Shown here piece after piece: positions 12,628-23,238 of a DNA stretch of 64,000 bases. Numbering within the stretch: position 1 is the stretch's first letter; every line of letters starts with the position of its first letter. The notes beneath the pieces are model-generated. The model was not told the DNA's origin. It did no database searches and saw nothing but the letters and a program-made list of their open reading frames with translations. The translations under genes and the position numbers were made by a program. The DNA comes from Daedaleopsis sinensis. Lineage: Eukaryota; Basidiomycota; Agaricomycetes; Polyporales; Polyporaceae. The DNA is taken from contig CM066305.1 of assembly GCA_033807695.1 (NCBI GenBank), positions 3,658,001-3,722,000 of the forward strand, given 5' to 3'.

Positions 12628-13543
12628 ATGATGAACTACTTTGTGAGCATTCCAGGTATCCCTGAATGGGCCAAGAACCATCCCGAAGTCAAGGCCCGCG
12701 GTCTGGACCTTCAGGACGCTCTCAAACCATAGTATGCTCACGATGACCTGGCAATCCTTTCGAACTATGGTAATGATCACTTGAACTCCAATAGGGTGTC
12801 ACTTGGCGTACTGGGGACCAGATACCTCCGTAAAAGCCCTCAAACCAGCTGGACAAGAAGCTGAGATCTACGAGCGACTTCGTAGTCTGGATCGTTATCC
12901 GGCTTGCCTGCGCCACACGTTGCCCGGTTGCAACGTGTACGATATACACTCGGAACGGCCCATCCTGATCATGCCGGTTATCAGCGAGTTCATGGCAAAT
13001 TTTCCTACGTGGGATCTGGCGAAGCTGCTGGACGTCTACCACCAAATCTTGGAGGTATGTATCATAGAGCGTTGTTCGATGCACCCGCGCTGACAATGCT
13101 GCCCAGGGCGTCGAATTCCTGCACGAAATGAAGATCGCTCATCTAGTGTGTCTGTCACGCATCAAAACTCGTTCGCAAAGCACTAATAGCAGCTGATTCA
13201 ATATAGGACTTCGTCACCGACAACCTGCTGCTTGCTCGGAAGCACGACGTGGAGTTCCATCGCGGTCTTCCAATCGAAGTAGGCAGGGTGTACATCATGG
13301 ACTTCGGGGAATCACAGCAATACGAGCTCGGGCCGGGGCAGCAGCCCGCAATCAAAACGCCATACTTATCGCAGCGCCCGGGATGTACGAGCATGTGCAG
13401 ATACAGGCCCACCGCGCGCAGAGCTCGATTTGGCAGGTGCTGTCCGTGATTCTGTGGGCTTATGGGTTCTTGAAGGCTGTTTGGGGTGTGCTGAGGAGCC
13501 TGCGAGGAGTACACTCCTCGATCCTCGTGATAAGGATCAGTAA
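12628..13543 (+). pseudogene. K1: broken copy of the kinase-like K family
   Basis: The family pattern is recognisable: exon 1 (12628-12729, WAKNHPEVKARGLDLQDALKP), exon 2 (from 12796), the 39-base exon 3 (GVEFLHEMKIAHL), exon 4 (DFVTDNLLLA, then YIMDFGES) and a C-terminal piece. Lesions: the first donor, intact in the paralogues right after LKP, is replaced by TAG. Exon 2 lacks 7 bases against K3 near 12830, creating a stop and frameshift. Exon 4 has lost the block corresponding to the HFDPYSWDVHCVGHAFQW motif and jumps from QPAIK to a short unrelated junction. The tail resembles K4. Convergent with S1 on its right. No function expected. Confidence 0.8.
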
Positions 13544-13718
13544 TCATTTATCGTAAAGGCGGGATATGTTCTAAGGAATCGTGATACAAGCAAACAAACA
13601 CCAGCGAAGGTAGCTGACGGTCATGATTGCACAGACTCTCAGTCGGAACCGTTGGTCATACTGGCAGTAGTACAAGGTACAAGATATTCCAATGAGCTTC
13701 GGCGAGGAAAATATGGTC

Positions 13719-14149
13719 CTATACGTTCTGTGACACTCACAATGATGAGAGCAAGCTTTTGCGGATAGATGAGTACAACTACATACCATGTAGTGTGTTG
13801 CGTTGGCAGTGATTTGGAATTGATTGGAGTGAAGAAGTTCGTTGAGACCGCCCAAGACAGCGGCGCGGTTGGTAGCAGGGTCTTGTGGATTGTCGGTCCA
13901 AACGTACATGACCCTCGCGCCCGGCTGCATGAACGCCCCCAGGTCCACGCTGTGGCACATCTGAGATGGCTTCTGACCAGCCATGGTCACATACGACTTT
14001 CGCAAGGTGAGTGTGGTCCCTTCAATGTGCAGGGGGGGTGCCGACTCCGAATCTTTGATCGAAAAATCGAAGACGTCGTCCGGGATGTTGGGCACATACT
14101 CGCTCAAATGCTTTAGTCCCGCCACAATGCCAGCATTGCCTTGAGCCAT
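13719..14149 (-). CDS. S1: small conserved protein of the S family, divergent from K2
   Basis: Exon 13787-14149 encodes 121 residues. A consensus donor and an acceptor at 13728 add two codons and a stop, giving 123 residues. Without splicing the frame runs to 13571 (192 residues), which fits the paralogues less well. A 5'-UTR intron (14171-14236) lies just before the ATG, as in S2 and S3. Conserved features shared with S3: RKSxVTxAGQ, a Cys-x3-D-LG block, and NPQDPATNRAAVLxGL. There is no signal peptide, membrane segment or family I recognise; it is soluble and mildly acidic. Head-to-head with K2, 514 bases apart, which suggests a shared promoter. Function unknown. Confidence 0.72.
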
Positions 14150-14379
14150 AGTCCGGCGACGTCTTGTATGCTGTGTGTATAAGCTAGTCAGTTATTGCTA
14201 TTACATCACTGCCGCGAGGTGTGTTGAGGGACATACTGGGAGAGCAATGCAGATCAATAGGTTGCCAAAGAAAAACGGCAATGGCACTGGTCAAGGAGGT
14301 CGGAGATTTGACTGGGTGATAGACGAAAGACTCGGGGAGAAGACGTGGAGGCTCTAGCGTCATTGAGAAGTGGACAGTA

Positions 14380-14391
14380 CTTTTATATATA
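14380..14391 (-). promoter_or_regulatory. TATA box for S1
   Basis: On the minus strand this reads TATATATAAAAG, about 231 bases before the S1 ATG and upstream of its 5'-UTR intron. S2 and S3 have similar boxes at similar distances. Confidence 0.55.
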
Positions 14392-14663
14392 CGTGTGTGC
14401 TGGAGCTCTCAGCTGATCAGATCGATGAAGAACTGAAGCTTGAAGCGCAACATATGCATGATGGTTTATTGTTCAGTTTCAAGCTGTAGTACGGTCCAGG
14501 TTAATCCGATCGGAGTCGTCGGAGTTTTCCGATTCACACGTACCAACGACGAGCGCTAAGTACATACGATCGTTCTCAACAAGCGGCGGCAAGCGAACTC
14601 GAACTCCCAACGTGGCACCACCTCCCGTTCATCTAAGACTACAGACTGCCACTCACACATACT

Positions 14664-15781
14664 ATGGCGCTGCGATTTGACCTAGTTCCAGATTGGGTCA
14701 AGGACCATCCAGAGGTGCAAGCTAGAGGAATCCACCTCGAAGACACTATCAAGCCAGTGGGTGCCTGCCTGAGTATTCCCGGTACCTAATGCACATATTG
14801 TCTGCTTCTAGAATGTCGCCTGGAGGACTGGCGTACAGATGCCCCCATACATAGTCAAAGCCCTCAATTCTGCTGGTCAAGAGGCCGACATATACGAGCG
14901 ACTACGCGGACTGAGTCCTGCCTCTCCCAACCATACTCTGCCGGGCTGCGACGTCGTTCGTTCCGAGCCGCAGGATATTCTGATCATGCCACTGGTGGGA
15001 GAGTTCCATGCGCCGGACTTCACTACGTGGGATCTCGGCACATTGTTGAGGTGCTACTACCAGATCCTGGAGGTATGACGGCAGTCTCGTACAATAGGCT
15101 AATGTACTGACGCTCATCCTCTTCCACCGCAGAGCGTCGAGTTTCTTCACGGCTTGAGGATCGCGCACCTTGTGAGTTACTACGGTAGCAGATCTCAGCC
15201 ATGTTGCGACTTATGATGTTCTCTGCACTGACAGGACATCGTGACCGACAACATGCTGCTTGCCACACAATGGGCAGTCGAGTGGCACAAGAACGTGCCC
15301 CTCGAATTGGGGAAGATCTACATTATGGACTTTGGCGAGTCGCAGCAGTACGCGCTCGGGCCTGGCGAGCAGCCCGCGATCAAGCTGCCGCCGTCGCATA
15401 TCGATCCGCCGCGGGGCATGACACACTTCGACCCGTACTCGTGGGACGTGCACTGCGTCGGCCACGCATTCCAGTGGACGTCAAATGTAAGTATGCGTCT
15501 CCCGCCCACTTCATCGCAAACCATTGTGCTGACTGTAGATGTGTTTCCTCCTCGGACAGTGGGTGTATAGAAACTCGAAACGCCCTGAGCCGTGGATTGT
15601 TCGGTGGATCGTGCGATGGCTGAAAGGGGACGAGCGAGGGTGCACTGGGGTCTGTCACTGCCGGCCGAGCGCACGGCGGGCGCGCCAGGTCGTATCCGGA
15701 ATTCTGTGGGCTGTCAAGGCGTGGAATGCCTGCCGCCGTGCATTGAGCATGCCCCGTCAGATGCTGACCCGCGACGAGTAA
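14664..15781 (+). CDS. K2: kinase-like protein (chimeric copy)
   Basis: Five exons, all introns phase 0: 14664-14756, 14812-15072, 15133-15171, 15235-15486 and 15560-15781, giving 288 residues. The protein has a reduced kinase-like fold: a beta3-like Lys in YIVKALN, a Glu in the GQEADIYERL helix, catalytic-loop DIVTDN directly after exon 3 (SVEFLHGLRIAHL), and MDFGES as the DFG motif. No glycine-rich loop and no APE are visible; DPYSWDVHCVGH may stand for helix F. It could be an atypical kinase or a pseudokinase. The C-terminal WVYRNSKRPEPW to RRARQVV region is family specific. Exons 1-3 match K5, while the end of exon 4, exon 5 and the 3' flank match K3 and K6, so this copy is a recombinant. 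Divergent from S1. Confidence 0.8.
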
Positions 15782-16089
15782 CCTGGAGCAATGTGTCGGT
15801 CTTATATCTCCTTGACCAACGCTTTAGCTGCAGATACTACTACATACCCCCATAGTGCGTCCTACCAGTAGAAGCATGTCTGAAGACCTGTTTAGAGATC
15901 TCAAGACCAATACCCGACCTCGGGATATTCACAATCATGATCGTTTTCAGGATTCGCACTGACCAAAGACTATTGAGTGTCCTAAGTTCCAAGACATGTT
16001 TCTGAAGGTATCATATATGACCAAGTGTTATCATCTACCATTTGGCAGGTAGTAGTAGCCGCAGGTTGTCGATCCAACCGGAGGTTCCA

Positions 16090-16690
16090 ATCCCTTTAAG
16101 TACTGACGGCGAGCGCTATTGTTCTCAACAACTTGAAGCGGCGGCAAGCGACGGACTTGAACCTTGTTTCACAACCACCACCTCCCGTTCATGCTACACG
16201 GGATCACCTTTGCCGGTCATTTTGTTTGCTAAGCCGAGTCACAATGATAGCTGACAATTCCCGAAAAGTAGCGTGCAATCAGGCTGCCGCTGTCCCATGC
16301 TAGGGCCGCTGTCCCATGCTAGGGGGCCATCAAATGGGAAGTGCACTACGGTCCCTACTGGTGGGACGTGTTCTGCATCGGCGGTCAATCGTTTCAAATT
16401 TCAATATCCGCTCTCTGCTCGTGTTTTTTGCCGACCCCGTGTTGACCTCGAGAAGTTGTCGCTTGGTGGGTGCATCGAGAACGCCCAGAGCCGTGGATAG
16501 TCCGACGACTGGGACTCTGGTTGAAAGGTAACGATCGCGGACGCGGATGTGAGAACGTGTGGCCTACCGCACGGAGAGCGCGACAGGCGGCAGGAATTCT
16601 GTGGCCCGTTGTTGGAGTCCCCGACACTTTTAGACATGCACAGTGCCAGCGAAGTCAGGCTACGAGAGTTATAGTGATGCATCTCAATGA
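16090..16690 (+). pseudogene. K-family relic (promoter plus 3' half)
   Basis: Bases 16100-16190 match the region upstream of K5 (GACGGCGAGCGCTATTG and the following stretch). From 16340 a decayed exon 4 end (WDVFCIGG) is visible, and from 16466 an exon 5 (WVHRERPEPW, PTARRARQ). The middle exons are gone and the frame is interrupted, so this is a deleted K copy. Confidence 0.75.
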
Positions 16691-16859
16691 CTCCATGCAA
16701 CCTTTTTTCTGCACCTGCTCATGGGGTTTATACGTTTCGTACTCGTTACAGTCGTCTGATAATTGTTCTATGTGGTTCGCTGCAGTCTGCCGGAGCCACA
16801 TTCTGTACCAAATGAGCTAGAATGAGCGGAGTAACATGTAAGACGACCAAGATAGAGAA

Positions 16860-17172
16860 CATACATGGCATCACGATTGTTGGATCTGTGGAGACGTTGG
16901 CACTGAAAATATGTGTCTCCGTGAGGAATCTCTTGAATCCCTTCATAACGACTGCTCGAATTGTCTGCGGTGTAGCACATACGGGCGGGCTCTTGCCCGA
17001 CCGCAGTGACAAGAGACTTCCTGAACACAAGCTTGGTTCCTTCGCGCTCTATCATATGAGGTAGTGCATCCTTCAGATCGAAGTTGTACCAGTCGTCCCC
17101 GAGCGTCGGCATGAGATCGATGATGTAGCCTAATCCTCTGAGCCTTGGATCATCAGGAAGGTTCTGAGCCAT
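16860..17172 (-). pseudogene. S2: S-family copy with internal deletion
   Basis: The N-terminal part is good (a MAQNLPDDPR start, RKSLVT, GQEP, MCYTAD) and matches S1 and S3. Right after the Cys block about 20 codons are missing. The frame shifts, and the remainder (AVVMKGFKRFL and on) continues in another frame. A 5'-UTR intron (17177-17227) and a TATA-like box upstream are kept, so transcription may persist. Head-to-head with K3, 387 bases apart. The conserved NPQDPATNR motif is lost; I expect no functional product. Confidence 0.75.
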
Positions 17173-17344
17173 CGGACTGTGTATTCATCAGATATAGACA
17201 CGATGATGTACTCGAATCAGGACATACACAGTGAGCTGTTCTCCTGAGGTATCGGGCTGTGTGTGGGACTTGGGCAGTGGGTAGCAGATTTTCCGCGAGA
17301 GTGCGATCGTCGATCGTCAAACCAACGGTGGTTTGAACTGAGCT

Positions 17345-17354
17345 GATATTTATG
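17345..17354 (-). promoter_or_regulatory. TATA-like box for S2
   Basis: The minus strand reads CATAAATATC, about 175 bases before the S2 ATG, in the position occupied by TATA boxes in S1 and S3. Confidence 0.4.
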
Positions 17355-17559
17355 CGTGCTCCGAGTCAGGCGCACGGGCCAGAGAAGACAAGAAGCAGAA
17401 GTTGGATTCGGAGCCTACGGAGTGTGAATAACTGCGTGAGCGCTTTGTGAGCGCTACTCGCCAGCATAAGTTCCTATCAGTTCGGAACGACGGCGAGCGT
17501 TTGTGCGCTCGATTCATCACTTCGTCCTCGATTTGCTGCAGGAGAGTCACTCGCACCTA

Positions 17560-18678
17560 ATGGCGAGCTACTATGGAACCATTCCAACAGTCCCTGACTG
17601 GGTCCAGAACCACCCCGAAGTCAAGGCCCGCGGTTTACACCTCGAGGACACTCTCAAACCAGTGCGCCCACAATCCGTATACTTATTCTTTCGAACCACA
17701 GCGCTGATACTTCTGATAGGATGTTACGTGGCGCACTGGGGACCAGATTCCACCTTACGCGATTAAAGCCCTCAATCCCGCCGGGCAAGAGGCTGCAATC
17801 TACGAGCGACTTCGTAGACTGGATCCAGCTTGCCTGAGCCACACGCTTCCCGGCTGCGACGTGTATGATATACACTCAGAACGGCCAATTCTGATCATGC
17901 CGGTTCTCAGCGAGTTTATGTCAGACTTTCCTCTGTGGGACCTTGTGAAGTTGCTCGACATTTACCACCAGATCTTGGAGGTATGTACTAGTAGGGTGCA
18001 CTTCAGTGTGTACGTTGACGATGCTGCCCAGGGCGTTGAATATCTCCATTCTATGAAGATCGCCCACCTGGTGAGCCATACTCGAATATGCATGCGAGCC
18101 TTCCGCGGAACACTCACCGCCAGTGCTCTAGGACTTCGTCACCGACAACCTCCTGCTCGCTCGGGAGTATGATGTCAGGTTCCATCCCAATCTGCCGATC
18201 AAGGTAGATAAGGTGTACATCATGGACTTTGGCGAGTCGCAGCAGTACGCGCTCGGGCCTGGCGAGCAGCCCGCGATCAAGCTGCCGCCGTCGCATATCG
18301 ATCCGCCGCGGGGCATGACACACTTCGACCCGTACTCGTGGGACGTGCACTGTGTCGGCCACGCGTTCCAGTGGACATCAAATGTGAGTATGCGTCTCTC
18401 GCCCACTTCATCGCAAACCATTGTGCTGACTGTAGATGTGTTTCCTCCTCGGACAGTGGGTGTATAAGGACTCGCAACGGCCTGAGCCGTGGATTGTGGG
18501 GTGGATCGTGCGATGGCTGAAAGGGGATGAGCGAGGGTGCACTGGGGTCTGTCGCTGCCGGCCGAGCGCACGGCGGGCGCGCCAGGTTGTATTCGGAATT
18601 CTGTGGGCTGTTAAGGCGTGGAATGCCTGCTGCCGTGCATTGAGCACGCCCCGTCGGATGCTGACCCGCGGCGAGTAA
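17560..18678 (+). CDS. K3: kinase-like protein, intact copy
   Basis: Exons 17560-17661, 17720-17980, 18032-18070, 18132-18383 and 18457-18678, all phase 0, give 291 residues. Candidate kinase landmarks: Lys50 (YAIKAL), Glu58 (GQEAAIYERL), Asp135 and Asn140 (DFVTDN), and Asp166-Phe-Gly. The 39-base exon 3 encodes only GVEYLHSMKIAHL, so the exon 3/4 border falls just before the putative catalytic Asp. There is no glycine-rich loop; the N-terminal lobe looks shortened. The last exon is Trp- and Arg-rich (PWIVGWIVRWLKG, then RPSARRARQ) with no known domain. K6 is nearly identical through exons 4-5. Divergent from S2. Its 3' flank is shared with K2 and ends at a fragment of YTA7. Confidence 0.82.
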
Positions 18679-18893
18679 CCTGGAGCAATGTGTCGGTCTT
18701 ATATCTCCTTGACCAACGGTTTAGCTGCAGATACTACTACATACCCCCGTAGTGCGTTCTACCAGTAGAAGCATGTCTGAAGACCTGTTTAGAGATCTCA
18801 AGACCAATACCCGACCTCGGGATATTCACAATTATGATCGTTTTCAGGATTCGCACTGACCAAAGACTATTGAGTGTCCTAAGTTCCAAGACA

Positions 18894-19057
18894 CCTTAAC
18901 CCCTTGTCGCCCGTCGATCTATGCGCAAACATCCCCACCGATCCCCCCGCTAATCCGTTCAGTGCTCCTACGCTGTTGGAAGCCCCGGCCGCTCTGCAGG
19001 AACCTGCGCCCCAGCCCATCGACAACAGCGCTAGCGGCCCGAACGGGCTTCCATCCG
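18894..19057 (+). repeat. 164-base duplicated fragment of YTA7 exon 9
   Basis: This stretch matches 8435-8598 in the same orientation at constant offset (10,459), with about five substitutions and no gap by eye. It abuts the end of the K3 3' flank (which matches K2's up to about 18893) and stops abruptly at ATCCG. It is a non-functional gene piece moved about 10 kb. Confidence 0.92.
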
Positions 19058-19956
19058 GCAATGCATCTCGTGCACATTACGATTGATGAGTATGGAACAT
19101 ACGAAGAAGTCGTTATTTATGGACGACGCTTCCCGCCAATTTTGTAACGCAAACCTGAGCCCGTGGGAATCTGGTTTAAACTCCGAAATGTCGGGGTAAG
19201 TGATTATGTAATACAAGGTAAGAGACTGGTAAGTAGCGGATCTAACAGACAAACCCTAGCCTAGGGTTGGCGCGAGTCGCGCGGGAAAGTTCTAAGCGCC
19301 TGCACCGCCACTAAAGCGCCTGCAGCACCTTCTCTGCCCCTTCTACGTCTCTCTTCCTCCACCTCCTCCTCCTCCTTACCCCCTCTCCTGCGCCTGTTGT
19401 ATCACGTTCCACGTGGTGCAGAGCGTGCACTGTACTTCCTCGACACACCTTCAGCTTCTTTGGCGTCTCAAATCTGCAACACCTCCACACAACGTCTCCT
19501 CCAACTCGACACGTCGACATAAGACCAAATGTCAAAAGGTATCGGAGTATTCTTCTCTTTCATCTATAGTCTATGGTTCACATGTATTGTAAATGTACAA
19601 CAACTGGATTGAGTTGAACAGCTGCTTATTAGCGAGCCCATTTGTGAGGTCCTTGTGACATACGGTCGTATCAGCCATGTAGACGTAAGCGATTACTATT
19701 ATTCTACAGGCGTACATAGACCGTTGTTGGACAAGGGTCTGCTAGCATGCACTCAATGTGTAGACTACATCAACTATCGCCGTCCATGCATTGTCCTTCC
19801 AACTCAACAGCTCCTTCACTCATACCCCAGAGCCAGGCTGGGAAGAGGCTTTCGACGCTTTGCGTGAACGTGTGCAGATCAGTCAACGCAAGCTCTTATA
19901 TATCTAGGGCGCTCGAGTAGAGTTCACACGTCAATCCATACCGTACCTCTACATAC
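19058..19956. other. Intergenic with a 17-base palindrome
   Basis: No supported gene. At 19252-19268 the sequence AACCCTAGCCTAGGGTT is a perfect palindrome around one base. Around 19300-19510 the top strand is C/T-rich with no continuous frame. This is also the 3' side of the minus-strand gene that ends at 19957. Confidence 0.55.
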
Positions 19957-22900
19957 TTATAAAACATATTTCTCTACAACGCGAGTAACGACTTCATCTA
20001 CAACGTTTCCGAGCCTAGCACATGGCCTGAACTGCCCCAATGCGGATCTCCACCGTCGGACATTCAGCGGGACCGCCTTTCCTTCCTCGATGTCCGTCAG
20101 ACGATTCTGGAACCACTCTTCATTCTTCGGAGTCCAAATGCCGGTATACATTCCCGAGGTGCGCCATACGTTGTGCTTCGGCCACCACGACCTCTCTTCC
20201 TTTTGATTGTGTTGATCTAGTTTGAATGTCAGTTCGATATCGGGGGCTCGTTGAAAATACCTTCGTACGTACGCGTGTAAACCCTAGTGACCCCACTAAT
20301 TGCTGCTAGCTCCTCCTCTGACAGACCATCGTCCACGAGCAGATGTCCTTTCCAACCGCCGTACACTGTATGATGCTCGGTCTCATCAGAAGGACCATAC
20401 GAGATGTACGATCTCAGCAGCTCCATGATTCCATCGCTCCCGCCGAACTCGGTGACTAACCGCCAGACGATACCGCCGTGTAGCATGGCGGCTTTCATGT
20501 GCGGACCGGAGCGGAGAATATCCACTACGCCCTGGCGGTATTGCCGGTAGTCGAGGGATGTGTGCGAGTAATCGTCTGGACGATAGGAGGGCATGAGGCG
20601 AGCTCGTCGAACAAATCCAGCTCGGGCTCCGTTCATGATATCCACTTCGTGCTGAGTCGCTACGCGAACAGTTCGGAAAGGAGCTCCGACCCGGGAGAGC
20701 TCGAGCACAGCGTCCAAGCGACACAGGATGGAAGAAGTGCGTCTCAGTAGGAACACCAGCACGCGGCTGTTGACCAGGAGAGCCCAACCGAGATCTACGT
20801 TATCGCGTGCATATTTGATGATATAGTCCCATTCAAGTTCTTGCTTATCGCTTTGTGCTTTCACAACTTTCACGAGTGAAGCGATTCGACCGTCTCTGAA
20901 AAGAAAGTTCGGACTGCGAGAGTCCATGTCCCAGCACCTGCGCGATAGGTCCTCCTCGGTTTCGCCTGATAGCATGGATGATGCCCACGCCGAGTATGTG
21001 TTCGCTTCCTCTTCTGGGAGGGAGAAGCTGCGTGCCTTGGGGAAGCCGAAGATATCGTACATCTTGTCACCGAAGTAGACGACATCCAACTTTGAGGACA
21101 GAACGGGATTGGTAGCAGGGTAGAAACCGTAACGGTCTTTGATATACTGGTTCTTCAGATACTCGTTGCTGAACGCGACTCTGGCCTCCCGTGTCTCGGC
21201 GGGCATGCTCTGTTGATAGAGAATGTCATTCTCCGCAGCAAATAAGGTAAGAGGCGTGTGATGGGCAGCGGGAGAGAATTCGATGTTGTAGTCTATATGC
21301 ATGGCGCTCAAATCGTCTTCTTGAGGGGCAGATGATTCTTCTATGCTCCGTTCATCTTCACGCGGGACAGACTCTTCTCCTCCGAGCGCCACGTCTTCTG
21401 TCCACACATCCCACTCGTCGAATTGGGCATTGTATGAGCGGTATCCTTCCCCTCGTTCAAGCCAAAGGGCTGGGACCGCGGATCGATGGACTTCGGCTCG
21501 ATAATCCAGGTTTTTCCACCTCTCGGGGATGTCCTCGCCCAGAACAGAAGCTTTAGCCCACAGATAAACGCGAGTGTAAGGCTTCGGGGGTTTCCCACTT
21601 GCAGCATACGCCTCTCGATCTTCCCTTCGGGCTTTCTGGGGAGGTCCCTCCCGTGAGCGCATCTGCATTTCCCGTTCCTTCATGCGAGACAGGAAATCGG
21701 CGCGGCATTCTCCGGGACGTTGAAATGGTCCGTGGGGAGGCTTAGGAGCCAGGCGCTCCTCGACTGCTGAGATGTATGGATGGGGCCGACCGATGCCGTC
21801 GTGGTACATCTTGTATATGCCGCGTGCGCCGACTCGTTCTGGCGCGGCGATTGCCCCAGTTATGTCGAGACTGCTGGTTGGAGCAAAACTTCGGAGACAC
21901 GGATATTGCCAGCAGATCTCGGAGATACGCTCTACCGTACCCCATCTCACGATCACGGGCACTTTCGCCTCTCTCATGTTCGGGATGTGAGGCATCCAGC
22001 CACAGAGGAGCGGGTCGACAACCGCACCTACCCGCAGGCATTGCGAGAAGTCAGATATTGCGGAGGAGTTCAAAGCATCTACCCAGCTTGAGGGGACCGA
22101 TTCCTTGATGAGGAAAGGGATCCAGGGCGGTACAACGTCGTCGGAGGGAGAGGTTGAATGAGGATACCAGACTGCCAGGGCCAGAGAGCAACGGGCTGCC
22201 AGGATGATGAAGGCCTGTCGAGATTTCTGTATTGCCTTTGTCGCGGCTTGATATGAACGATGGACTCGGGAGTAGCCAAACTCTTCTGGTAAAGGCCAGT
22301 GCTCGCATTTGGTGAGTGAACGCGCTTCCTCGGTGTTCCTGAGAAGTAGCAGTTTGTCCGAGACGAGCGATAGGCCGTCCTCTAACTGCATCCAAGCCTG
22401 TCTTCTGTCGAGGTCGAGACGCCATCCTGCCGTGCAACGGACAGGATACACAGTCTCTACTCCGAGGCATAATCGGCCTAGAAGAATGTCGTTCATCGGG
22501 GGAGACCGAAGAAGATAAGGCAGTTCCGGGCCTTGACGGACTGCATATTGCGGGCGGAGTAGATCTCGGAAGGACTTGGATCCGAGGTCGTAGCAAGCCT
22601 CTCCAGGTACACTCGGAAGCTTCACGGCATCGGGAACATTTGTCACCGTGTACAGCTGTCCCTGATGGTCGGTGAAAGTGTAAACTTTCTCCCGCCTGAA
22701 GTGCGAAGGTCAGCGTACGAGTAAAGCTACAAGTTCAATGGGTATATCAACATGCCAGGTATCACCCGAGTCTTGAGTGACCGTTGTTGCCATATTCGTT
22801 TGTCGGGCTGTGCGGATCTAGTAAGGAGAGAGTTTGAACGTCAGAACTCAACCGAGCCAAGTATGGGCTCCTGAAACCTTGAGTCCAGCAAACTCACGGC

Positions 22901-23238
22901 TTCGTTTACCCGGTCCAAGATGATTCTTTGTGTGTGAGTGCTATGAGCGCGGCGTATCAGCAGTAAGTTCACCAATACGCCGCCTTGAAATATGGAAAGA
23001 AGCTAGAACCGACCTGCTCCTATAGCACGCGACCCTGCTCGTACTATATCGCCTAACGCCGGCCTATTGAGTTGGTGATGGGTGGTTGCGCCGTCTCTCT
23101 GAGTGCAGTATAAGACTCACCTATATCTGAGCTAGCTGTTATGGAAGACAGAGGAGGCGGAGTAACAGGTCTTGGTGGTCGAAGATAGAGGTGGGGCGGC
23201 GAACTTGAATCAGAGGGACGAACGTCTGAGCTGTCCAT
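19957..23238 (-). CDS. Large conserved hypothetical protein, about 930 residues
   Basis: Minus-strand model: 23121-23238, 23010-23052, 22898-22940, an exon starting at 22817, a long exon ending at 20261 (open from at least 22646), and 19957-20216 after a 44-base intron. The join between the exon at 22817 and the long exon is not resolved. The N-terminus is Ser/Pro-rich, followed by a short helical stretch (THTQRIILDRVNEA). The long exon encodes a globular region with no membrane segment. The last exon encodes SWWPKHNVWRTSGMYTG and ends VVEKYVL. I know similar large proteins only as unnamed agaricomycete families, often near transposons, so no function is assigned. The long open frame and consensus introns argue that it is intact. 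Confidence 0.7.

Noticed and set aside
13571..13786. Unspliced 192-residue form of S1
   Set aside because: A consensus donor and acceptor shorten it to 123 residues, close to S3 (126); the extra 70 residues have no match in S3. Kept only as an alternative.
17560..18678. FunK1-type fungal kinase
   Set aside because: K proteins lack the FunK1 N-terminal lobe and HRDxSxxN-type loop as I know them, and are much shorter.
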